Source: Deltaproteobacteria bacterium
GTDB taxonomy: Bacteria; Desulfobacterota; Desulfobacteria; Desulfobacterales; SURF-7
Assembly: GCA_019307665.1 (NCBI GenBank)
Contig: JAFDJC010000070.1
Location: forward strand, 1 to 15,774
DNA length: 15,774 bases
Direction: 5' to 3'
Part shown: positions 1 to 7,624 of the stretch, in pieces
Layout of the letters: each line of letters begins with the position of its first letter
Position numbering within the stretch: position 1 is the first letter of the stretch
Made by a program: the position numbers and the translations under genes
Notes under the pieces: generated by a model
What the model was told of the DNA's origin: nothing
Database searches by the model: none
The model's input: only the letters and a program-made list of their open reading frames with translations

Positions 1-271
1 CCTACTATTAGAGAGATTGCATGACAGATTACAGGAATATTTTCAATCACGGTTTCGGTAGTGCCAAGAGCAAATCTGCATCTTGCAACAACCTGATTAT
101 ACATGATATTAAAAATTGAGGTGTCAAAGATCAGCCAAAACTATTTTAACCATTAATTCCTTGATTATAAATACAATTATGATACCTTCTTTCAATCTAA
201 TGAAAAGAAACATGATGATATCCCTGTATTTTTTTAAGCAAAAATTCACATAAGGAAGGAGGAAAAAGCAC
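1..271. other. Upstream intergenic stretch without a clear gene
   Basis: No convincing gene is visible. On the plus strand, frame 2 is open from the window edge to a TAG at 59-61 and reads LLLERLHDRLQEYFQSRFR; this could be the C-terminal tail of a gene starting outside the window, but 19 residues are too few to recognise. On the minus strand a 35-codon frame runs off the left edge from an ATG near 108 without a ribosome binding site. The stretch from about 100 to 240 is very AT-rich and probably carries the promoter of the next gene, but I cannot choose one -35/-10 pair with confidence. Confidence 0.3.
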
Positions 272-1066
272 TTGTCGTATATTAACCCTCTTGACAATAT
301 CCCCGTTTGGATTTTGTTCCTCGGCGCAACAGTGGTGTTCTTTATTGCAGCAGAGCTTGGATTTCGGGTAGGAAAATTTAAACATACGCGCCTGGAAAAA
401 GGGCAGCGTCCTCAGGTAGCTACCATTCTGGGAGCATCTTTTAGCCTGCTCGCCTTTTTTCTGGCATTCACTTTTAACATGGCGGTTTCTCGCTATGATG
501 CCAGAAAAGTCCTGGTCCTTGAAGAGACGAATGCAATTGAAACGACTTATCTTCGAGCGAAACTGCTGCCGGCGCCCTATGACACAGAATTTCAGGATCT
601 TTTGCGTAAATATGTAAATGTTCGTGCACAACTCAAGGAAGACACTGAAATGGAAACAGTCCGGCAGCTCATTATAAAATCGGAAGAATTGCATAGCCGG
701 CTCTGGGCTAAAGCGGTTGAGTTAACAGAAAATAGTAAGTACTCCGGCCTCACCTCACTATTCATCAGATCTTTGAACGATGTACTCGACCTGCACGGAA
801 AACGAATAACTGCCGGTTTGCTGAATCGCATCCCTGTCAGCATTTTTATAACACTTTACTTTGTGGCTTTTCTCTCTATGGCCATGATGGGATACCAGGC
901 CGGACTGACCGGAAAGCGAACCCCAATCGCTAATTTTGTGTTGATACTTATATTTTCAGTTGTCTTGTCCCTGATCTCCGATTTAGAGCGACCACGTCAG
1001 GAGATCTTCAGCGTAAGCCAAAAGACCATGGTCGATCTTAAAAACAAACTTAGCCGAATACCCTGA
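272..1066 (+). CDS. DUF4239 (bestrophin-like) inner-membrane protein
   Basis: A 264-residue protein with the layout of the DUF4239 / bestrophin-like family (Pfam PF14023). Two hydrophobic helices lie at about residues 11-31 and 49-72, a charged central region at about 73-185, and two more helices at about 187-208 and 217-236. The C-terminal motif SDLERPRQEIFSVS just after helix 4 is typical of the family. The start is a TTG, supported by a strong GGAGG Shine-Dalgarno at about 258-262 and by the absence of an upstream in-frame ATG. The biochemical role of the family is not established; the similarity to bestrophins suggests an ion-channel-like membrane protein, but that is inference. It appears monocistronic: the next intact gene begins 160 bp downstream. 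Confidence 0.85.
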   Translation: MSYINPLDNIPVWILFLGATVVFFIAAELGFRVGKFKHTRLEKGQRPQVATILGASFSLLAFFLAFTFNMAVSRYDARKVLVLEETNAIETTYLRAKLLPAPYDTEFQDLLRKYVNVRAQLKEDTEMETVRQLIIKSEELHSRLWAKAVELTENSKYSGLTSLFIRSLNDVLDLHGKRITAGLLNRIPVSIFITLYFVAFLSMAMMGYQAGLTGKRTPIANFVLILIFSVVLSLISDLERPRQEIFSVSQKTMVDLKNKLSRIP

Positions 1067-1084
1067 GTTATTGAGATGCTACAT

Positions 1085-1180
1085 ATGAACGTTATACTCA
1101 GCACCAAACTTCACCGACCCCCGGTGACCGAAGACCATCTGCACCGACAACGTTTATTAGAATGGAAGAAGTCTGAGTGA
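1085..1180 (+). pseudogene. N-terminal remnant of a MalT/LuxR-type (STAND) transcriptional regulator
   Basis: A 31-codon frame from ATG 1085 to TGA 1178-1180 contains STKLHRPPVTEDHLHRQRLLE. This strongly resembles the conserved extreme N-terminus of large MalT-like LuxR-family regulators, which typically begin with a TKLxxPP..x..VxRxRLxErL stretch just before the NTPase domain. The intact proteins are about 800-900 residues, and nothing else of one follows: after RLLE the frame runs WKKSE and stops, and the PafA-like gene begins 45 bp later. I read it as the stump of a regulator lost by deletion. There is no clear ribosome binding site. The family assignment rests on one short motif. Confidence 0.5.
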
Positions 1181-1214
1181 GAGTTTATGAAGTAATTGCT
1201 TGATAAAATTTAAT

Positions 1215-1220
1215 AGGAGA
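1215..1220 (+). promoter_or_regulatory. Ribosome binding site of the PafA-like phosphatase gene
   Basis: AGGAGA lies 5 nt before ATG 1226 and fixes that start. The ATG is followed at once by a lipophilic signal peptide. An AT-rich TGATAAAAT at 1201-1209 might include a -10 element, but no good -35 partner is visible. Confidence 0.6.
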
Positions 1221-1225
1221 AATTT

Positions 1226-2896
1226 ATGAAAGTAAAATTATTATTAACTTCAATGCTGTTCTTTTTGGCATTTAGCTTTTCTTCTGATGCTGTTGCTCAA
1301 ACGACGCATAAAAAGCCTAAACTTGTAGTTCAGATCACGATTGATCAGATGCGTGGCGATTTTCCCATGCGTTATAAAGATCGATTGGGGGAAGGCGGGT
1401 TCCGGTATCTTATGGAGAAGGGAACCCATTATACTAACGCTCACTTTCAACATGCCGACACCGAGACGCCTATCGGCCATGCAGCACTGTTCACCGGCAC
1501 GACCCCTGCGTACAACGGCATTGTCGCCGGAAACTGGTATGATACGGATAAGGGACGAGTTATTTATAATTGTGAGGATGATCGTTATCCAATGATCGGA
1601 AAAACTCCGGTAAAGGGAAAGGGCAGAGCGCCCACTAATTTATTGTCCTCTACAATTGGCGATGAGTTGGTGATCTCCAATAATGGTCAATCCAGGATGT
1701 TCAGCGTGTCAATAAAGGACCGCGGTGCGATTCTTCCCGGCGGCCACACCGGCAAGGCTTTCTGGTATTCCAAGAGCGATGGTTCTTTTGCCAGCAGTAC
1801 CTATTACTACAAAGAATATCCGGGCTGGGTCAAACAGTGGAACGCCAAAAAGCTTGCTGACAAATACAAAGATACATCGTGGGAGTTATTGCATGACATT
1901 TCAACGTATGTGTTCGGCAAGGATGATGATCGTCCTTTCGAAGTAGATATGTTTGGTCTGGGCACAACATTTCCGCATCCTGTAAAGGGGGATTCAAAGT
2001 ATTTCTACGCATCACTGATAGCCACCCCATTCGGGGATGAGCTGACGGCGGACTTTGCCAAGACGCTGATCAAAGCAGAAAAGTTAGGACAAGGCAAACA
2101 TACCGACTTTATGGCGATCAGTTTTTCTGTCACTGATTATATCGGTCACGTATTCGGGCCCTCAAGTCTTGAGGCTGAAGATAATGTCCTGCGTGTTGAT
2201 CGTTTATTGGCAGATTTGTTCCAGTTCATAGACGATAAGGTTGGACTTGACCAAACCCTGATCATCGTTTCCGCTGATCACGGGATGTGTGAGGCTCCGG
2301 AATACATGCAGAGCCTGGGATTTGAGGTGGGACGCCTGACCTCTGAAACAATCGTCAAGGGCACCATAAAAAATGCCCTTAAGACCCGGTTGGTAGTGCC
2401 CGGAGATGTGATTCGACTTTACGAACACCCCTACATCTATCTTAATGAAGAGGAGATCAGGAAAACCAAATACAGTGTTGCCGAAATTGAAACAGCCGTG
2501 GCCGAAGACATCGTCAAGATCCCCGGCATGATAGGAGCTCTGACCCGGACTGATCTGCTGAAAGGATCGTTTGCCCCGACACCGGTGAATATGAAGATCC
2601 TCAATAATTTTCACCCCAAGCGATCCGGTCATGTCCATGTGATAGCAGACCAGTTCTGGTATTTCTACTACCAGATGGAAACGACCACGAAGATTGCCGC
2701 TATCCATTGCTCGCCCTGGACGTATGACACCTATGTGCCACTATTCTTCGCGGGTCACGGCATACCTGCCCAGCGCATTGTACGGCCTGTTACACCCTAT
2801 GATATCGCAGCAACCATCGCGACCTGTCTTGAAATCAAACCGCCTTCGGGTTCAGTGGGCATACCTTTAGTTGAGGTGTTGAAGGGGAGTAAATAA
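1226..2896 (+). CDS. PafA-like secreted alkaline phosphatase (alkaline phosphatase superfamily)
   Basis: A 556-residue exported phosphatase of the type I phosphodiesterase / PafA group (Pfam PF01663). Residues 1-25 form a Sec signal peptide ending in AVAQ. Residues matching the two-zinc active site are visible: Asp40 in TIDQMRGD, Thr81 (nucleophile) in TETPIGHAALFTG, Asp304 and His308 in TDYIGH, Asp351 and His352 in SADHG, and His494 in HCSPWTYD. Asn103 in GNWYD and the KDR triplet Lys164/Arg166 match the residues that give PafA its preference for phosphate monoesters over diesters. The expected role is scavenging phosphate from organic esters in the periplasm. The arylsulfatase gene of the same superfamily begins 90 bp downstream on the same strand, so co-transcription is possible; no terminator is visible between them. 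GC content is moderate, close to the window average. The substrate is not known. Confidence 0.88.
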   Translation: MKVKLLLTSMLFFLAFSFSSDAVAQTTHKKPKLVVQITIDQMRGDFPMRYKDRLGEGGFRYLMEKGTHYTNAHFQHADTETPIGHAALFTGTTPAYNGIVAGNWYDTDKGRVIYNCEDDRYPMIGKTPVKGKGRAPTNLLSSTIGDELVISNNGQSRMFSVSIKDRGAILPGGHTGKAFWYSKSDGSFASSTYYYKEYPGWVKQWNAKKLADKYKDTSWELLHDISTYVFGKDDDRPFEVDMFGLGTTFPHPVKGDSKYFYASLIATPFGDELTADFAKTLIKAEKLGQGKHTDFMAISFSVTDYIGHVFGPSSLEAEDNVLRVDRLLADLFQFIDDKVGLDQTLIIVSADHGMCEAPEYMQSLGFEVGRLTSETIVKGTIKNALKTRLVVPGDVIRLYEHPYIYLNEEEIRKTKYSVAEIETAVAEDIVKIPGMIGALTRTDLLKGSFAPTPVNMKILNNFHPKRSGHVHVIADQFWYFYYQMETTTKIAAIHCSPWTYDTYVPLFFAGHGIPAQRIVRPVTPYDIAATIATCLEIKPPSGSVGIPLVEVLKGSK

Positions 2897-2986
2897 ATAA
2901 AAAAGATTCTACATCAAGATAAAAAAACCGGGATAGCTAATCATAATGATATTAACTACCAACTTATAAATATGAAAGGAGAACCA

Positions 2987-5350
2987 ATGAGGAATTTAAT
3001 CTTCAAAATAATTTTTATATCAGTAGCCCTGCTGGGCGGTTTGAGCATCGCGGCTTCGGCACAGGGGAAGCTTGATCGCACCAATCTGCCCATCCAGGAA
3101 CCTGAACGACCAACCTATAGCGAGCTTGATGTGCGCAATGCCAAAGCACCGCCGCGATTCGAGGTCAAGGCACCTGAAAATGCACCCAACGTTGTAATCG
3201 TGCTGATCGACGATGTCGGTTTTGGTGCGACCACCACCTTTGGTGGTCCAATCCGGACGCCGACCCTCGACAGGCTCGCTGCCGCGGGTCTGCGCTACAA
3301 CAATTTCCACACTACGGCTCTTTGTTCGCCGACGCGAAACGCGCTCAAGACCGGTCGCAACCATCACACGACCAACACGGGTTCGATCATGGAGACTGCG
3401 ACGGCCTTCCCTGGAAACACCGGGCAGATTCCGAACAGCGTTGCACCCCTGGCCGAGATGCTCAGGCTGAACGGCTACAGCACTGGTGCCTTTGGCAAGT
3501 GGCACGAGACCGCAGCCTGGGAGACCAGCGTCTCGGGCCCCTTTGACCGCTGGCCAACTCATCAGGGCTTTGACAAGTTCTACGGCTTCATTGGAGGCGA
3601 GACGGATCAGTGGTATCCGCTGATCTACGACGGCATCACCCGGATTACCCCGCCGCATACGAAGGGTTACCACTTTACCGTGGATATGACCGACCAGGCG
3701 ATCAACTGGGTGAAAGCTCAGCAGTCAATGACACCGGACAAGCCCTTCTTTATGTACTACGCAACCGGTGCTGTCCACGCACCGCACCATGTGCCCAAGG
3801 AGTGGGCAGACAAATATAAAGGACGGTTCAACAAGGGCTGGGATAAAATTCGAGAAAATACGACTGCGCGCCAGATAAAGATGGGTGTAATTCCCGCTAA
3901 CACGAAACTGGCCCCGCGGCCGGACGACATTAAGGCCTGGGATTCGTTACCTGCTGATCACCGTCGACTCTTTGCCAGCCAGGCAGAGGTATTTGCGGGC
4001 TTCATGGAACAGACCGACCACGAGGTCGGGAGATTGGTTGAGGCCCTAAAGGATATCGGCGAGCTGGATAATACTCTCTTTATCTACATCGCGGGAGACA
4101 ATGGCACGAGCGCTGAGGGCGGATTCGTCGGCATGTTTAATGAGATGACCTACTTCAACCAGGTGGTGGAGAAGGTGGAGGATCTCCTCCCGTTGATCGA
4201 CGAGTGGGGTGGTCCATATACCTTCCCGCACATGGCAAACGGCTGGGCCGTTGCCTTTGACGCGCCATTCACATGGACCAAACAGGTGGCCTCGGACTTC
4301 GGCGGCACACGTAATGGAATGGTTATTCACTGGCCGAAGGGCATTAAGGAAAATGGAGGACTTCGCACCCAGTTTGGGCACGTCATCGACATCGCGCCAA
4401 CAGTTCTGGAGGCCGCGACTCTGCCGGAGCCAAAAAGCGTCAACGGGACGCTTCAGACACCTATCGAGGGAACCAGCCTGCTTTACACCTTTAATAATGC
4501 AAAGGCTGAGGAACAGCATACCACACAGTACTTTGAGATGTTCGGCAATCGGGCCGTCTATCACGATGGATGGCTCGCTCGTACGATCCATCGAGCTCCG
4601 TGGCAGACCAAAAAGCAGCGTCCGCTCAAGTCCGACATCTGGGATCTCTACAACGTCCAAGAGGACTTCAGTCTCACCAACAACCTTGCCGGTGTCGAGC
4701 CGAAGAGGCTGCGCGAACTTCAGGCCTTATTCATGAAAGAGGCGGGAAAGTACCATGTCTTGCCCATTGATGACCGCACGGTCGAGCGTGTCAATGCCGC
4801 CATAGCGGGACGACCGGATCTGCTGGGCGACCGCATGTCGCTCACGCTCTATGACGGAATGAACGGCATGCTGGAGAACACCTTCATGAATGTGAAGAAC
4901 CGCTCGAAGACTATCACGGCTAAGCTGGTGATTCCCAAGGGGGGCGCGAATGGTGTGATCCTTGCCCAGGGTGGACGTTTCGGCGGCTGGTGTCTCTACA
5001 TGAAGGACGGCAAGCCCATCTATACCTATAACTACCTCGGACTCGAGCGCTTTACCGTCGCATCGACCAGCGCGGTTCCTGCGGGGGAGGCTACGGTGGC
5101 GCTTGATTTCGTCTACGACGGAGGCGGGCTTGGCAAGGGCGGCACGGCTACTCTCTCCGTCAACGGAAAGACCGCGGCCAATGGTCGGATAGAGAAGACT
5201 CAGCCATTGATCTTCTCTGCTGATGAGACGGCTGATGTTGGTCTCGACAACCAGACGCCGGTCGCCGAAGGCATCGGTATCGGTCGTGACGAGACTCGCT
5301 TTACCGGCAAGATCCATAAAATCACCCTCAAGGTGAAGGAAGTGAAGTAG
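2987..5350 (+). CDS. Secreted arylsulfatase (formylglycine-dependent, about 787 aa)
   Basis: A type I sulfatase (Pfam PF00884) of the long arylsulfatase group, which hydrolyses sulfate esters. Numbering from ATG 2987: signal peptide about 1-26 (cleavage near ASA-QG); metal ligands Asp75 and Asp76 in LIDDVG; Cys113-x-Pro-x-Arg117 (CSPTR), whose cysteine is converted to formylglycine; Lys171 and His173 in FGKWHE; His264 in GAVHAPHH; Asp371 and Asn372 in AGDNG. A C-terminal beta-rich domain covers about 610-787. The alternative ATG at 2972 is rejected because the Shine-Dalgarno AAGGAG (2975-2980) lies just inside it and sits 6 nt before ATG 2987. The signal TGRNHH after CSPTR is preceded by RNALK, a minor variant of the usual AALLTGR. 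No sulfatase-maturating enzyme is encoded in the window. Third positions are strongly GC-rich from about base 3045 onwards, unlike the neighbours, which suggests horizontal acquisition. Confidence 0.93.
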   Translation: MRNLIFKIIFISVALLGGLSIAASAQGKLDRTNLPIQEPERPTYSELDVRNAKAPPRFEVKAPENAPNVVIVLIDDVGFGATTTFGGPIRTPTLDRLAAAGLRYNNFHTTALCSPTRNALKTGRNHHTTNTGSIMETATAFPGNTGQIPNSVAPLAEMLRLNGYSTGAFGKWHETAAWETSVSGPFDRWPTHQGFDKFYGFIGGETDQWYPLIYDGITRITPPHTKGYHFTVDMTDQAINWVKAQQSMTPDKPFFMYYATGAVHAPHHVPKEWADKYKGRFNKGWDKIRENTTARQIKMGVIPANTKLAPRPDDIKAWDSLPADHRRLFASQAEVFAGFMEQTDHEVGRLVEALKDIGELDNTLFIYIAGDNGTSAEGGFVGMFNEMTYFNQVVEKVEDLLPLIDEWGGPYTFPHMANGWAVAFDAPFTWTKQVASDFGGTRNGMVIHWPKGIKENGGLRTQFGHVIDIAPTVLEAATLPEPKSVNGTLQTPIEGTSLLYTFNNAKAEEQHTTQYFEMFGNRAVYHDGWLARTIHRAPWQTKKQRPLKSDIWDLYNVQEDFSLTNNLAGVEPKRLRELQALFMKEAGKYHVLPIDDRTVERVNAAIAGRPDLLGDRMSLTLYDGMNGMLENTFMNVKNRSKTITAKLVIPKGGANGVILAQGGRFGGWCLYMKDGKPIYTYNYLGLERFTVASTSAVPAGEATVALDFVYDGGGLGKGGTATLSVNGKTAANGRIEKTQPLIFSADETADVGLDNQTPVAEGIGIGRDETRFTGKIHKITLKVKEVK

Positions 5351-5387
5351 GGTCGACGCGACGTAATCTCGGCCCATAAACGGTTCC

Positions 5388-5415
5388 AGCGGGCGGGGCA
5401 TATGCGCCGCCCGCT
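5388..5415. repeat. GC-rich inverted repeat downstream of the arylsulfatase gene
   Basis: AGCGGGCGG (5388-5396) is the exact reverse complement of CCGCCCGCT (5407-5415), and the 10-nt loop contains the palindrome GCATATGC (5398-5405), so almost the whole 28-nt block can fold. It begins 38 bp after the sulfatase stop codon and may end or stabilise that transcript. It has no following run of T, so it is not a textbook intrinsic terminator. Confidence 0.65.
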
Positions 5416-5572
5416 GCTGAACTGAGTTGCGAGCAATACTAGATAATTGTAAATCAACCCAGGAAAAAGGAGGTGCCTGATGATCGAGTTGTCGACGATA
5501 TTGAGATGTTTGAATTCTTTTTCGGCAAACAGGAAAAATCGGGATGTATTAATCTCCATAAAAGGTTTTATA

Positions 5573-6295
5573 ATGGACAAAAAATCATTTCACTTTTTTA
5601 TTGGTATTCTGGCATTTCTTATTTTTTCAGGAAGCATTCAGGTTGCTGCACAGGAAAATAACAATCGTATCTATGTTCAGGGCCTAATGGGAACCATGAG
5701 GCTTTATGAAGGAGATTTTACATTTGAAGGCGAACCAGGTTCCGATGAATCGGTTGTTTTTGAAGGGGATTCAATAGATATTCCTTATCTCGGGTTTTCC
5801 ATGCAACAGGTTTTGGGGGGTGACCGGCTCAAGTATGGTGTTGAAGGCGGTTTTTTGGCCAGTTGGAAGACAGAGAAATGGCAGGTTGCTGTTTCAAACG
5901 GTACAGCATATGTTCATATTAAGAACTCCATGTTTCTGGGCGATCTGTTTTTCGGCGGATATACCAGCATGAACATCGGCAAGCGCATACGCCTTTATCT
6001 TGGCGGCGGACCATTGTTGATTTATGGGCAGCGTAAAATTGATCCGGAAGAAAACTATAGCTCGAATGAATCTAGTATTATATATGAAAGCACGTATGAG
6101 TCCGAATGGAATGTGTGAGTATATGCCCGAACAGGAGTTGACTTTATCGTCTCAGACAAATTCATTTTTGGGCTGTCTGCACGGGGAATAAAAACCAATC
6201 TTGATTTCGACAATCATGGCGACAACACCAAGGTGGAAGGAATGCAGTTTCTGTTCACCCTTTCGGCAGCTCTTTCCGCGAATGATTATATGTAA
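5573..6295 (+). pseudogene. Outer-membrane beta-barrel protein interrupted by an in-frame TGA
   Basis: The frame starts at ATG 5573 with a clear signal peptide (MDKKSFHFFIGILAFLIF... ending QVAA-QEN) and continues as alternating glycine/aromatic segments typical of small outer-membrane beta-barrels. TGA at 6116-6118 is codon 182, but the same frame stays open for 58 more codons to TAA 6293-6295. The extra part reads VYARTGVDFIVSDKFIFGLS and onward, clearly the last strands of the same barrel. A single GGA (Gly) to TGA change explains this best, since barrel proteins often have G-YARTG at this point. The upstream in-frame ATG at 5480 has an excellent AAGGAGG Shine-Dalgarno (5467-5473) but would place 31 residues before the signal peptide; the ATG 5573 start has only a weak AAAAGG. 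Substrate and function are unknown. Confidence 0.7.
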
Positions 6296-6383
6296 AACGT
6301 TTATTAATAAAAAATCCTTGAATACTACCGGTGTAGGTTCTAACAAAAAATCAAGTTAAACTTATGTAAAATTTCATAAATAA

Positions 6384-6727
6384 ATTGACAAGTATAGCGA
6401 GATTATTAGCGGTGATTTAACGAAAGACGGAGAAATGATCAATCACCAGAGAGTTGCTTTCCATTTAAAAAGGGTATTGGATTCCGGAAAGAAGGTATTC
6501 GTTGTCCCTGGCAACCATGACGTGGCGAATGGGAAGTCTGTTCGATACCAGGAGGATCAAACTTTTACGGTTCCCAGTGTTTCTAAGGAGGAATTTGAAA
6601 AGATATACGAGGATTATGGATATGGTACTGCTATTAAAAGGAAGATTTGATCAAAGGCTGGTATAACGACTTGATGCCTCCTGATAATCATGTAACCATA
6701 GATTTGAGATCAGGCAGTGTTCTGTAA
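6384..6727 (+). pseudogene. Decayed metallophosphoesterase (calcineurin-like) remnant
   Basis: The plus-strand frame from 6384 (no start codon; stop TAA at 6381) reads IDKYSEIISGDLTKDGEMINH and later VFVVPGNHDVANG, ending at TGA 6648-6650. GDLT and GNHD are the second and third metal-binding blocks of calcineurin-like metallophosphoesterases. The N-terminal DxH block and the C-terminal GHxH block are both absent. From about 6638 a different frame takes over and reads KEDLIKGWYNDLMPPDNHVTIDLRSGSVL to TAA 6725-6727, which looks like the C-terminal end of the same kind of protein. So the gene lost its 5' part, most of its middle and its frame. The ATG at 6435 opens a 71-codon frame, but a 71-residue product would lack most of the active site. 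Confidence 0.65.
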
Positions 6728-6838
6728 AATTTAAACTCGAAGCTGTCTTAAAAATAGAAATATGGTTCAAGGTCGAGGAAAAATGAAAAAGGTAACCGGA
6801 GGAATATATGTAATATTTCGAGGATTAGCTTTTTGGTT

Positions 6839-6866
6839 TTGACAATGAAATTGAGACATATAGCAT
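6839..6866 (+). promoter_or_regulatory. Putative sigma-70 promoter of the enoyl-CoA hydratase gene
   Basis: TTGACA (6839-6844) and TAGCAT (6861-6866) are separated by 16 bp, about 35 bp before the start codon. The -35 element is perfect and the -10 element matches 4 of 6. The 6728-6838 stretch before it holds no gene that I can recognise. Confidence 0.5.
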
Positions 6867-6901
6867 TTTTGAGATAGCTTCTAAAAACATGGGAGTTGAA
6901 C

Positions 6902-7624
6902 ATGGATGAACCGGTATTGTTTGACATAGAAGAAAAAGTGGCTGTTATTACGCTTAACAGGCCGGATAGGAGAAATGCCATCAACCAGGCGCTTCTAATC
7001 AAATTGTACGATTGCCTGGAAGAAGTGGAAAGAAATAGCGATATCAGCGTTGCCGTATTAACCGGCAGCGGAACAACATTTTGCGCAGGCCTTGATCTAT
7101 CGGTTATCGTAACGGAAAACCTGATGGATCCCCGCGAAGACGGCACTGATTTAATGGATATTGTAAAAGCGTGTAAAAAGCCGTTAATTGGCGCAATTAA
7201 CGGCCATGCAATCACAGGCGGATTTGAGCTTGCTCTTAACTGTGATTTCCTGATCGCATCCGAGAATGCATCATTTGCCGATACCCATGCAAAGATCGGG
7301 ATTCATCCGGGGTGGGGCATGTCACAGCTTCTACAGGATGCCATTGGCCGGAGACGGGCATTGCAAATGTCGCTGTCATGCCGGTTTATTAATGCTGAAC
7401 AGGCATTTAACTGGGGGCTTGTCAATGAAGTTGTACCCAGTGATGCGCTTATGACCCGTGTTAAACAGATTGCAAAAGATATCTGCTCGGTTAATCCGTA
7501 TATGATGCAAAAAGTGAAGAACCTGATCGAGTATCGTCGAGGCACCACCTTGACGCAGGCGCTGGCCCATGAGAAAGAAGATTTTACAGCGTTTCTTGAA
7601 AGCTTAAAAACAGTTTCTACTTAA
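6902..7624 (+). CDS. Enoyl-CoA hydratase/isomerase family protein (crotonase fold)
   Basis: A 240-residue crotonase-superfamily protein (Pfam PF00378). The start is ATG 6902, chosen because GGGAG at 6891-6895 is 6 nt upstream; the in-frame TTG at 6896 lies directly against that site. Visible family blocks are ITLNRPDRRNAIN (16-28), the oxyanion-hole segment FCAGLDL (60-66), and the second oxyanion segment AINGHAITGGFELALNCD (98-115). The first catalytic glutamate is kept as Glu109. The second (Glu164 of rat hydratase) is replaced by His129 in FADTHAKIG. This THAxxGIxPGWG variant is familiar from mycobacterial EchA-type proteins, so the enzyme probably acts on an acyl-CoA, but its reaction may not be simple hydration. 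It ends convergently with the minus-strand selenoprotein gene, their stop regions overlapping by 8 bp. Confidence 0.88.
   Translation: MDEPVLFDIEEKVAVITLNRPDRRNAINQALLIKLYDCLEEVERNSDISVAVLTGSGTTFCAGLDLSVIVTENLMDPREDGTDLMDIVKACKKPLIGAINGHAITGGFELALNCDFLIASENASFADTHAKIGIHPGWGMSQLLQDAIGRRRALQMSLSCRFINAEQAFNWGLVNEVVPSDALMTRVKQIAKDICSVNPYMMQKVKNLIEYRRGTTLTQALAHEKEDFTAFLESLKTVST

Noticed and set aside
1112..1132. Imperfect inverted repeat CACCG...CGGTG as an operator
   Set aside because: Short, inside the regulator remnant, and not placed against a recognisable promoter.
2972..2986. ATG 2972 as the sulfatase start
   Set aside because: The only good Shine-Dalgarno (AAGGAG, 2975-2980) lies inside those codons and serves ATG 2987.
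3020..3673. Long open frames on the minus strand and in other frames inside the arylsulfatase gene (also at 4046-4660 and 4727-5401)
   Set aside because: They are by-products of the high GC content of the real gene; they lack family motifs and ribosome binding sites.
5388..5415. The GC-rich hairpin as an intrinsic terminator
   Set aside because: No T-run follows the stem; kept as an inverted repeat only.
5473..5661. Small protein from GTG 5473 (PDDRVVDDIEMFEFFFG...)
   Set aside because: It overlaps the barrel gene's signal peptide in another frame, and the GTG lies inside the Shine-Dalgarno sequence itself. No family recognised.
6116..6118. A second selenocysteine codon in the outer-membrane barrel gene
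   Set aside because: The surrounding sequence suggests glycine at this position, a beta-barrel has no evident redox role for Sec, and no convincing hairpin follows the TGA. A nonsense mutation is simpler.
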